Shown: positions 17,471 to 23,710 of the stretch, one piece after another
Layout of the letters: each line of letters begins with the position of its first letter
Position numbering within the stretch: the stretch's first letter is position 1
IMG/VR virus record: IMGVR_UViG_3300038760_000027
Location: 1-33,241 of that record
Source of the DNA: a virus
DNA length: 33,241 nucleotides
Direction: 5' to 3' (one strand)
Position numbers and translations under genes: made by a program
The notes under the pieces: generated by a model
What the model was told of the DNA's origin: nothing
Seen by the model: only the letters and a program-made list of their open reading frames with translations
The model's database searches: none

Positions 17471-18055
17471 CATTATATTCATTAAGGTTCGTTACACCTT
17501 AATCGCCTTTCGGCTGCTGCATATTGCTATGCAGAGTAGACTATATCTTATTACTTTCTAAGTAAGTGATTGCAGACATTAATCTTTCAGGACTATCTTT
17601 TAATAGACCTAAAGCTGTGTTGCATTGTGTGCATAATAGACCTCTTACTCTGCCACTTCTATGGCAATGGTCTATAGCAAACTTGGTATATCGGGATGAG
17701 TTCATTTTAGAACTACATATACCACACTTACCCTGCTGCTTGATGAACATCTTCTCATAGTCAAGATTAGTTATTCCATACTTACGTACAGCTTCACGTT
17801 CCTTTACACACGTCTTACATTCGTTCTTATGTGTATTTGAATCTTTTCTAAAATAGTATTCGTCAAGAGGCTTTTCAGTCCCGCAGAGTTTACATATTTT
17901 TATGTTGTAATTTTCCTGTTTCCATCCACTTGGATGTACTCGCTTACGCGATAGTCGTTGAACGTTCCTACCTTTCGGTTAGGCTTCGCTGCTGATTGTC
18001 TCGTAGAGATGTTCCAGCAATTAAAGAAATGTTTAGAGAGAACCCAATTTTGTTA
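17471..18055 (-). ncRNA. Group I self-splicing intron (IA-like) in the major capsid gene
   Basis: 585-nt intervening sequence. The 5' exon ends in U (GCU) and the intron ends in G, as group I chemistry requires. P1: exon AGAGUGCU pairs with GGUUCUCU at 18044-18037, with a terminal G-U and one U-U mismatch. P4: GCUG 18018-18015 with CAGC 17994-17991. P5: UCUC/GAGA 18009-17999. P6: CCUA-CC with GAAA loop, 17983-17967. P7: GACUAU 17956-17951 with AUAGUC 17544-17539. P7.1: CGC-GUAA-GCG 17950-17941. P7.2: CAUCC/GGAUG 17936-17923. P9: CUGCAUA-GCAA-UAUGCAG 17534-17517. P9.1: GCC-GAAA-GGC 17514-17505. P9.2: AUUAAGG/CCUUAAU 17503-17481. P7.1/P7.2 and the P4-P5 segment resemble the IA introns of T4 td type. 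An HNH reading frame occupies the P8-side loop. Confidence 0.93.
17541..17750 (-). CDS. Intron-encoded HNH endonuclease (endonuclease VII-like)
   Basis: Probable homing endonuclease that would cut intronless capsid genes and spread the intron. From the first ATG the 69-aa product has GKCGICSSKMN, FAIDHCHRSGRVRGLLCTQCN and TALG, the zinc-binding and HNH core of the endonuclease VII family (C..C, DHCH, LLC..CN). The same frame stays open upstream for about 75 codons and encodes a typical N-terminal zinc ribbon (KICKLCGTEKPLDEYYF, then NECKTCVKERE) with no ATG, GTG or TTG in frame. The natural start may therefore be an unusual codon (AUA at 17903 or 17897, about 10 nt or more after AGGA), or the N-terminus may be lost. 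The stop codon TAG lies inside the P7 core. Confidence 0.8.
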   Translation of the reverse strand: MFIKQQGKCGICSSKMNSSRYTKFAIDHCHRSGRVRGLLCTQCNTALGLLKDSPERLMSAITYLESNKI

Positions 18056-18220
18056 AGCACTCTTACCGTTAGAGATATTACGTGTGCGATGCTTATCTTG
18101 CATCACATTTACATTGTCGTATGTTGCTATAATTTCACCGGAGTAAACTTTTAGAAACATAGAATCCACGTCACCGGCTTTATTTACTTGGCCTAGACGT
18201 GAGACTGTAGCAGCAGTCAT
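18056..18220 (-). CDS. Major capsid protein, exon 1 (residues 1-55)
   Basis: ATG at 18220 starts a 55-codon frame: MTAATVSRLGQVNKAGDVDS, then MFLKVYSGEIIATYDN, then HRTRNISNGKSA. T7 gp10 has LALFLKVFGGEVLTAF and SISSGKSA at the same positions, so this is the capsid N-terminal arm. The exon ends on a codon boundary; the first intron codon is TAA, so an unspliced transcript would give only this 55-aa fragment. AGGT lies 9 nt before the ATG, a modest ribosome-binding site. Exon 2 continues at 17470. Confidence 0.93.
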
Positions 18221-18242
18221 ATTATTATTACCTATTTTGAAT

Positions 18243-18277
18243 TGACAAATGTTCCTTGCGGAACGGAGGGGTTGTCA
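18243..18277 (-). promoter_or_regulatory. Hairpin in capsid gene leader
   Basis: The 137-nt gap between scaffold and capsid holds a two-part stem-loop. An outer TGACAA/TTGTCA stem encloses an internal loop and an inner GTTCC-GCAA-GGAAC stem with a GNRA tetraloop. It could be an RNase III-type processing site or a stabilising 5' element of capsid mRNA, like structures ahead of T7 gene 10. The function is inferred. Confidence 0.55.
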
Positions 18278-18348
18278 TTCTTTCTGTCAGTCATTGTCAA
18301 AAGTTGTCCAACCTCAGTCGGGCTATTGGTGACTACTTCTTGAATCGA

Positions 18349-18357
18349 CAGGTACGT
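18349..18357 (-). promoter_or_regulatory. Weak promoter-like motif after scaffold stop
   Basis: Minus strand reads ACGTACCTG directly after the scaffold stop codon. It shares only GTACC and the post-stop position with the clear repeats at 361, 22138, 27725 and 31812. The place is where T7 has its strongest promoter (phi10). Tentative. Confidence 0.25.
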
Positions 18358-19215
18358 CTAGAAGAAAGATTCAGGGGTTGCCTTAAGCTTGTCTTCTATT
18401 TGTTTTGTGTACTGCGGGTCTTGACCATAACGCTTGTCATTAATCGCACCAGTCATTTCTGACCGTGTACTGAAGCCACTATTAGAATCAGTAACTTCGC
18501 TTCCACCTATTAGTTCACCACCTACACCAACAGAGTCGGTATACTTAGTGTACATATTAGATATAGCATTTTGTGTAGTAGTAAGATTTTCAGTAGCTAC
18601 TTGTTCATTGTATGCTTTCATCTCTTCAGGCTTTAAATTAGCAGCCATCCATGAAGTCATCTTCGTGAACTCTTCTTCACCACCGATAGGTTCTAGAGTA
18701 GTAGCTCGTTGCTGATTAGCTAGAGCTTCCTGTCCTGCTATAAAGGCATTAACCATGCTTTCTGGTATACCGGCCTTGTCTAGCTTGTCATAACTGTCTT
18801 TCGATAGCTCACCTGTTGCAGCGAACTCCTCGTTAAACTCAGTCATCTCTAAGCCTTTCTCTTCCAGTACCTTTTCAGCTTCCTTTACATCCTTATCTTC
18901 AGCCTTGACTTCTTCCTCACCTTCTTTAGGTTCAGGTTTGTCTTCATCTTTATCTTCTACTTTGTCTTCAGTTTTACCTGAAGCTTTCTTTTGTAGATAT
19001 TCCATCTCGGTATTCCAAGATGCATAATCAATTACACCTGTTTCAGTATTCCAGTATTTATCTGGTACACCTTCAGGCTTACTGGCAGGGATACTCTCCG
19101 TATCGTCCTCTTGTTTAACATCCTCAGAATTATTCCCTAATCGTTCATCAGACAATGCAATCATTGCTGCATCATATTCGGGAGTTCCAGGTTCGGGACT
19201 GTTTTCGGTTGCCAT
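18358..19215 (-). CDS. Scaffolding / capsid assembly protein (T7 gp9-like)
   Basis: Assembly protein that directs procapsid formation and leaves before DNA packaging. The 285-aa product is very acidic, with long Glu/Lys/Asp runs (residues about 80-120) and predicted helices, as in T7 gp9 (307 aa). Conserved-looking pieces are VPDKYWNTETGVIDYASW, a common scaffold motif in T7-like phages, and the C-terminal helix INDKRYGQDPQYTKQIEDKL. It lies between the portal and capsid genes, as in T7. The ATG overlaps the stop of the 55-aa ORF upstream as TAATG. Confidence 0.92.
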   Translation of the reverse strand: MATENSPEPGTPEYDAAMIALSDERLGNNSEDVKQEDDTESIPASKPEGVPDKYWNTETGVIDYASWNTEMEYLQKKASGKTEDKVEDKDEDKPEPKEGEEEVKAEDKDVKEAEKVLEEKGLEMTEFNEEFAATGELSKDSYDKLDKAGIPESMVNAFIAGQEALANQQRATTLEPIGGEEEFTKMTSWMAANLKPEEMKAYNEQVATENLTTTQNAISNMYTKYTDSVGVGGELIGGSEVTDSNSGFSTRSEMTGAINDKRYGQDPQYTKQIEDKLKATPESFF

Positions 19216-19382
19216 TAGTTCTGTGTACGTATCGTGCCGTTAGGCAATTCGTAAGTTCCACGTAGCGCATTACCATCTTCATCACGCATTTCATTCGCAG
19301 ACTTAATTTTAATTGGAGTCTTATTCAGTGGTTTAACTACAGGAGCCACTGGGTCCATGTTTACTGGTTTAGCGTTCGCCAT
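19215..19382 (-). CDS. Small ORF between portal and scaffold, 55 aa
   Basis: A short frame that fills the portal-scaffold gap exactly. ATG at 19382 lies 9 nt after the portal stop, and the TAA overlaps the scaffold ATG by one base. The product is basic and proline-rich at the N-terminus (MANAKPVNMDPVAPVVKP), then NKTPIKIKSANEMRDEDGN and RGTYELPNGTIRTQN. I do not recognise a family. Perfect packing between two structural genes and normal codon use argue that it is translated. A minor head protein or a scaffold or portal partner is possible; that is inference from position only. Confidence 0.7.
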   Translation of the reverse strand: MANAKPVNMDPVAPVVKPLNKTPIKIKSANEMRDEDGNALRGTYELPNGTIRTQN

Positions 19383-19390
19383 ATATTTCT

Positions 19391-20941
19391 CTACTGTTGT
19401 TGGTTAATATTATCACCCATAGCTTTGACTGCAGGTCCTACGCCTTTCGACATAGCTTCCTGTGCCATAGCTTCTTGTTTAGCTTGTGCATCACTGGCAG
19501 CTACATCTTCAGCTGACCGGATTAATCCATCCGTATCTACTGATAGCGCTACACCACGTCTGCGTATGTATTCTGAAATGTCTACATACTTATTAGCTAA
19601 CTGAGGGTCTAATTGAAATAGGTTATTAACAAGAGCATCTAACTTAACAAGTTCCTGAGTACGGCCTAGAGCATCTAACCCTGTCGTAATGACTGGAGTT
19701 ACAATATCTTTAGGCATGTTCGGCAGTATGTTCTTGCGTTCCATATCAAGCATTACACGAGTTACTAGAGGGAGCTGTAGTTCTTGTGACAGAATAGAAT
19801 ACACACCACCTAGGGCATCATCTAATTCTGCAGCCATGAACTTAATCTCTTCTGCAGTTACTCGCTCAGCATCTCTCTGTACAGACTCTCTCAGCATGAA
19901 TGCTGTGGTAAGCCTGTCTTCAAGTCTGCCTATAGTTTCTAGAGCTACACGGAAGTCATTGAATTTATCCAACTGTAAAGTTGAGATATCATTCGAGTCA
20001 CCGGTAATAAAATCACCAGACTCTGCTGCCGTTACATCTCTTGATTTGGTTACACCATTTGGTCTATTAAAGAATACAACCTTTGCAGCTGCAGCACTTC
20101 CTTTGACAATAGATTTCATTAAAGATTCTAGTGATACTAAATCACCAAGATACTCTTCAACTAAACCTCTACCATAATCCTCACCATCAATCTTATGCAG
20201 ACGTAGGGCGAACCATGGGAGTTTATCTTTAGGGTAATGACCGTGAGAGTCGGGAACAGTTACTCCATTAAGCTCTTGCCTAACGAACCACTTATTCTTA
20301 GAGGCACTCCATATGATTTGTGTGTATAAGTCATGAGACTTCTTATCATCTTCACCTTTGATACCACACACTTTAACAATGTCTGGAGACAACGCTGCAG
20401 CACTGACAGATTCTTTAGTAATGATTTCTAGTATCTGTCCGACTGGTGAACGTTTGACAACATATTTAGCTAGAGGATAGACACGCATATCAGCGGTCTT
20501 CTCTTTGTTATCAGGGAGATGTATTAGCGCATTACCGCCAACGATAAGATGTTTCAGAGCTTCATATACGGAGACTCTTATAGGGGAAGCTTCGATGTAT
20601 AGCATCACTGCCTTTTCTACATCTGATAAAGCTTTAGTGAACTTACCTTCAGCTACATCGTCACCTGCCATTTCTGCTCTAGTAAACTTATCGATATCAA
20701 GTTTAAAGAACACATTGCCTGCAGGGAGAATTGCTAGTAATAGTTTGGCTGCTAGATTAGAAACACCTCTAGCACCTAACGATTGGTAAGGAGTGGGATA
20801 TTCAGAGGAGCCGGTAGCTCCATCTTTTGGTACGAGGTAAGGCAATGTTAATTCTGCTGCCCTTCGAGCTCTGGTCAAGAATGGGTTGCGGTTCTGTTCG
20901 AGCTTCCCATACTTGGACTTTAGTGGTCCATCATCATTCAT
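19391..20941 (-). CDS. Portal (head-to-tail connector) protein, T7 gp8-like
   Basis: Dodecameric portal through which DNA is packaged and ejected. The length of 516 aa is close to T7 gp8 (536 aa). Family blocks visible are RARRAAELTLPYLVP near residue 25, GARGVSNLAAKLLLAILPAG, PLAKYVVKRSPVGQILEI, LRLHKIDGEDYGRGLVEEYL, and the C-terminal region ESVQRDAERVTAEEIKFMA. AGGATAATAT precedes the ATG; it overlaps the end of the upstream gene, three bases away. The C-terminal tail is rich in Gln and Ala. Confidence 0.96.
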   Translation of the reverse strand: MNDDGPLKSKYGKLEQNRNPFLTRARRAAELTLPYLVPKDGATGSSEYPTPYQSLGARGVSNLAAKLLLAILPAGNVFFKLDIDKFTRAEMAGDDVAEGKFTKALSDVEKAVMLYIEASPIRVSVYEALKHLIVGGNALIHLPDNKEKTADMRVYPLAKYVVKRSPVGQILEIITKESVSAAALSPDIVKVCGIKGEDDKKSHDLYTQIIWSASKNKWFVRQELNGVTVPDSHGHYPKDKLPWFALRLHKIDGEDYGRGLVEEYLGDLVSLESLMKSIVKGSAAAAKVVFFNRPNGVTKSRDVTAAESGDFITGDSNDISTLQLDKFNDFRVALETIGRLEDRLTTAFMLRESVQRDAERVTAEEIKFMAAELDDALGGVYSILSQELQLPLVTRVMLDMERKNILPNMPKDIVTPVITTGLDALGRTQELVKLDALVNNLFQLDPQLANKYVDISEYIRRRGVALSVDTDGLIRSAEDVAASDAQAKQEAMAQEAMSKGVGPAVKAMGDNINQQQ

Positions 20942-20944
20942 ATA

Positions 20945-21619
20945 TTATCCTGTAGGTACAGTAAAGCCTGCACTGCTGCCTGCTCCACTATTAGTATCAG
21001 GGACAACAGTAAAGCTAGATGTGCCTTTCTTTTTAGCAGAGCCTCCATTCCGTAAGGAAGAAGAAGCTTTGGATTGTTTGGGATGTGTAGCTATGCCTCG
21101 TGTATCAGATGCACGTCTTACTCGCTGCTTATCATTCTGTTCAGCGATACCTAGCTTCCCATCAATTAAGGAGTACTCACCGTGAGGACGGCTTGAGAAT
21201 TTATAACGCCCATATTCATTAGTACCATCTGCTCGTTTGCGAGAAGTAATGTTACCTAGATAGGAACCATCTGCTTGACGTGAAACTGCAGACCTGGCTT
21301 CTTGATTAGCTGCTACTTGTTTGTTTGGTTGGACTACGCCTGTAGCTTTGAGAGCTGCGTCAGTTATACCAGAGGCTGCATACTTTCGGTTACCGAAGTG
21401 GCCTACTGGTAGATTCTCTATAGTTTTCTGAGTCCAGTAACCTTTTACCTTACCTTGATGCGGTACGTACTTATCTGCTACCTGCAAGTTGAATCCAGAA
21501 GCATCGACTGAATCATCAGCCATAAAATCTACAGCACTGAAGTTATCCCCTACATAAAACTGGGAATACTTATCAGCTGTAGTGACAGCAGTATTAGCTG
21601 CGGGGGCTTCATTACACAT
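20945..21619 (-). CDS. Hypothetical virion-region protein, 224 aa, with AKKKGTSSF motif
   Basis: Encoded just upstream of the portal gene. It starts Met-Cys (MCNEAPAANTAVTTADKYSQF), has a central region with KGYWTQKTIENLPVGHFGNR and GSYLGNITSRKRADGTNEYGRYKF, and a basic, Ser/Gly-rich C-terminus containing AKKKGTSSFTVVPDT. The next gene upstream carries a near-identical AKKKGTSGF motif. Such proteins are frequent between replication and portal genes of marine T7-like phages and are likely virion or tail-assembly components similar in position to T7 gp7.3. No enzymatic motif is visible. The ribosome-binding site before the ATG is weak. Confidence 0.7.
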   Translation of the reverse strand: MCNEAPAANTAVTTADKYSQFYVGDNFSAVDFMADDSVDASGFNLQVADKYVPHQGKVKGYWTQKTIENLPVGHFGNRKYAASGITDAALKATGVVQPNKQVAANQEARSAVSRQADGSYLGNITSRKRADGTNEYGRYKFSSRPHGEYSLIDGKLGIAEQNDKQRVRRASDTRGIATHPKQSKASSSLRNGGSAKKKGTSSFTVVPDTNSGAGSSAGFTVPTG

Positions 21620-21625
21620 GATTAG

Positions 21626-21847
21626 TTATACTGTACTAGGAACGGTTAGAGCGTCCTCACCTTCAATGCCTTGTAAATCTATTTGGAATCCTGACGTGCC
21701 TTTCTTCTTAGCGTAGCTCTTCTTACCTTCTTTATCAGGTGAACCGAATACTGGAGGAGGCTTGTTAGGTTCTGGAGTTACAACTTGAGGAGCTTGTTGC
21801 ACTACTTGAGGTGGTGCTTGCATTTTAGGGGATGAGCTTAGGCACAT
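21626..21847 (-). CDS. Small proline/glutamine-rich protein, T7 gp7.3-like position
   Basis: A 73-aa protein starting MCLSSSPKMQAPPQVVQQAP, with proline- and glutamine-rich repeats, a lysine-rich block (KEGKKSYAKKKGTSGF) and an acidic end. The Met-Cys start, low complexity and basic AKKKGTS segment resemble small virion proteins encoded before the portal in T7-like phages (T7 gp7.3 is a lysine-rich tail-assembly protein). I infer a virion role. Similarity to gp7.3 is compositional, not a sequence alignment. It is 6 nt from the next structural gene and in the same operon. Confidence 0.6.
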   Translation of the reverse strand: MCLSSSPKMQAPPQVVQQAPQVVTPEPNKPPPVFGSPDKEGKKSYAKKKGTSGFQIDLQGIEGEDALTVPSTV

Positions 21848-21852
21848 TAGTG

Positions 21853-22053
21853 TTAGTCCTTATTAAGTGTGGAGGCTAAAGAGTCTTCGTCAGCTTGCTT
21901 GAGTTTAGTTTCAAGGAAAGCGATTAGGTCCACTCTTCCTGCATATCTATTAGCTTCTGCAAGTGTGTCTTCAGGTGCAATACATTGAGGAGGGAATAAT
22001 TCTTTAAGCCAAGGGATGAGGTCTACTGTTGTAGCGGGTATGTAATTTGTCAT
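21853..22053 (-). CDS. Hypothetical protein, 66 aa
   Basis: First gene after the promoter-like motif and hairpin at 22073-22151. The product (MTNYIPATTVDLIPWLKELF, then PPQCIAPEDTLAEANRYAGRVDLIAFLE) has an amphipathic helical pattern. A segment of the form 'P..TL.E.....GR..LI.FL' recurs in small phage proteins before the portal. No function is known. No strong Shine-Dalgarno sequence lies at normal distance; GGGAGG is about 15 nt too far upstream unless the leader folds. Confidence 0.6.
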   Translation of the reverse strand: MTNYIPATTVDLIPWLKELFPPQCIAPEDTLAEANRYAGRVDLIAFLETKLKQADEDSLASTLNKD

Positions 22054-22072
22054 ATTGTTTACTCAGTTAAAC

Positions 22073-22110
22073 CTCCCTGCACTACACCGAGGTTGGCATA
22101 ACACAGGGAG
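22073..22110 (-). terminator. Stem-loop upstream of structural operon (terminator or processing site)
   Basis: CTCCCTG and CAGGGAG form a perfect seven-pair stem around a 24-nt loop. Only GGTTT follows on the minus strand, so it is not a classical intrinsic terminator. An RNase III site or phage-polymerase pause site is equally likely. It separates DUF3310 from the structural genes. Confidence 0.45.
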
Positions 22111-22137
22111 TAACTTTAGGAGGAGATTTCCGTAGGA

Positions 22138-22151
22138 GGGTACGCTTTGCG
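22138..22151 (-). promoter_or_regulatory. Promoter-like repeat, copy 2 (after DUF3310 stop)
   Basis: Minus strand reads CGCAAAGCGTACCC immediately after the DUF3310 stop codon. The upstream half (CAAAGCGTACCC) is identical to the copy at 27725-27747. The downstream half differs (TCCTACGG instead of TTTAGTAT). The site would drive the structural genes. Confidence 0.5.
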
Positions 22152-22499
22152 TTAAGTCTTTGATTCTATTGTAATGGAACCAGTAGACTTAAACTCACAT
22201 AGCCAGTTCAGGTACACCTTTGCTTTCTCTAAATCTTTGATACCATCCTTAAGATGATACCGAGAGATATACTTGATGATGTTACCTTCAAGGTAGCCAC
22301 AGAATTGAGGAGGACTCATACGTGACTGCATGTATTCTATAGGCTGTATGCCATCAATGTAGTGTACCTGTGACGCTACGTTAGGTTTAGCTGTAGAAGC
22401 CTTACCTAATGCTGTTAAACTTTCATAACTGTTACGCCATGTTTCTAAGTTTCTATCATTGTACATTTCTTCGATAGACTTCTTTGTTACGGATTCCAT
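22152..22499 (-). CDS. DUF3310 protein (T7 gp1.7 nucleotide kinase-type domain)
   Basis: The C-terminal half carries the DUF3310 pattern: HYIDGIQPIEYMQSRMSPPQ, then FCGYLEGNIIKYISRYHLKDG, then DLEKAKVYLNWL. In T7 gp1.7 a related domain belongs to a protein reported to have nucleotide kinase activity, so a role in nucleotide metabolism is plausible, but activity cannot be read from this sequence. The N-terminal 40 residues are not conserved in my memory. The ATG lies within the end of the exonuclease gene (13-nt overlap) with AAGGAAATATT before it, a good ribosome-binding site. It closes the replication block. Confidence 0.8.
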   Translation of the reverse strand: MESVTKKSIEEMYNDRNLETWRNSYESLTALGKASTAKPNVASQVHYIDGIQPIEYMQSRMSPPQFCGYLEGNIIKYISRYHLKDGIKDLEKAKVYLNWLCEFKSTGSITIESKT

Positions 22500-23248
22500 A
22501 ATATTTCCTTCTGGTTAATAAAATCATAATCTTGATAACGACACATTCGTGCTACTCGAGCCATGCATAATGCATCCTCTTCAGCACACCCATTGTCCTC
22601 ATATACTTCCACTACCGTTTCCCACATAGTCTTGTGGTCCTGTAGTCCTTCGAGTAGTAGCTTGTAAGCAGTACCTTCACCAATCCCTAGAACACCTTGG
22701 TAACCATCGGCAGTGTCACCTACCAGTGTCTGGACCATATGAAACATGTCAGCTACTTCGTGTGTTATCTCTTCAACACCACGGTCAGCTTTATTCCAGT
22801 TAAATATATATCCAGGTATTTGGTATAAGTCTTTATCAGTGGTACAGATAATTCTCTTACCCTGAAACTCTCTACCATCAGTACTCAGTATTCCCATCAC
22901 ATCATCAGCTTCCAGTCTGTCCTTCCTGCGAGTCTTATAGTTTGACTCCAAGTATTTATGGGCTGCTGATAATAAGAGTGGAGGGTCGGTGTCCTTGCGG
23001 TTGTGTTTATAGCTAGGCAGAACGTCATACCGAAAGTTATCTTTACCAGATAGGCAGATGATAGCTTTAGTCGCTTCAGTTTTTTCTAGCAAATACTCGA
23101 TGAAACTATCTATCTCACTGTGTAGCCATGCCTCGTCCCTTGTAAGTCTAACTATTGGTTCTTCTGTGAAACCTTCGATAGTGTCCTGACATTTAATGGC
23201 TTGTTGGAAAGCAACAATGTCTGCATCTATTAAAGCTGTAACTGTCAT
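22487..23248 (-). CDS. 5'-3' exonuclease (T7 gp6-like, FEN family)
   Basis: Degrades host DNA and removes RNA primers and 5' ends during phage replication and recombination. At 253 aa it is a little shorter than T7 gp6 (300 aa). The metal-binding acidic residues of the family are visible: LIDADIV at the N-terminus, RLEADDVMGIL, CTTDKDLYQIPG, and the helix-hairpin-helix region VGDTADGYQGVLGIGEGTAYKLL. CCGGAGAAGAGT precedes the ATG, a good ribosome-binding site. It is 12 nt behind the free-standing HNH gene and overlaps DUF3310. Confidence 0.93.
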   Translation of the reverse strand: MTVTALIDADIVAFQQAIKCQDTIEGFTEEPIVRLTRDEAWLHSEIDSFIEYLLEKTEATKAIICLSGKDNFRYDVLPSYKHNRKDTDPPLLLSAAHKYLESNYKTRRKDRLEADDVMGILSTDGREFQGKRIICTTDKDLYQIPGYIFNWNKADRGVEEITHEVADMFHMVQTLVGDTADGYQGVLGIGEGTAYKLLLEGLQDHKTMWETVVEVYEDNGCAEEDALCMARVARMCRYQDYDFINQKEILWNP

Positions 23249-23260
23249 ACTCTTCTCCGG

Positions 23261-23710
23261 TTATGTCTCGTTAGTGGAACTATTAGTTAATAAAGTACTT
23301 CCTTCACGTAGAGCTTTATGCTCCAGTGCATGACAGTTAGCACATAGCAAGTGACACTTCTCTGCTTCAAGATGGTGTGCACTTCCTAGCGCAAACTTAT
23401 TACTATTAATACCTTGTTCCTTTAATGATGGGTCACCATGATGAAACACGTATACTTCCGAGTCATAACTCGCCTCGCATATCTCACACTTACCTCCTCG
23501 TGATTCAATGTAATTAGAGTAATTCTTTCTATTTGTTTTACGGGTATCAGAAGCTCTCTTATTATCACAGTCCTTACAGCGTGACTGTTTACCATCCCTT
23601 TCACGTTTACACTTACTAAATCTTTCGATAGGCTTAACTTCATCACAATTACCACAGCACTTCCTTGTGCGTAATAACCATACGTTAATGAGTCTGACTC
23701 CAGTTATCAC
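23261..23710 (-). CDS. Free-standing HNH homing endonuclease between pol and exonuclease
   Basis: Site-specific DNA endonuclease, probably a mobile homing gene. The product has an N-terminal zinc ribbon (RKCCGNCDEVKPIERFSKCK...RCKDC) and a C-terminal HNH module (KCEICEASYD, VYVFHHGDPS, CHLLCANCHALEH). The frame opens with GTG at 23710, 26 nt inside the DNA polymerase gene. No ATG lies between there and the zinc ribbon. GGAG at 23702-23699 followed 8 nt later by ATT (23689) could instead mark an AUU start just before the polymerase stop. The polymerase reading frame is intact and ends normally (GDNWSQTH), so this is an inserted neighbour, not an intron ORF. Confidence 0.8.
   Translation of the reverse strand: MITGVRLINVWLLRTRKCCGNCDEVKPIERFSKCKRERDGKQSRCKDCDNKRASDTRKTNRKNYSNYIESRGGKCEICEASYDSEVYVFHHGDPSLKEQGINSNKFALGSAHHLEAEKCHLLCANCHALEHKALREGSTLLTNSSTNET

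Noticed and set aside
16709-17482. Capsid protein starting at the ATG at 17482 as a complete gene
   Set aside because: The first codons (MNIM) lie in the intron, there is no ribosome-binding site, and the conserved N-terminal arm of the T7 capsid family is found upstream at 18056-18220.
19689-20177. Long plus-strand ORF (162 aa) opposite the portal gene
   Set aside because: It is a serine-rich antisense shadow of a well-recognised portal protein, with no recognisable motif.
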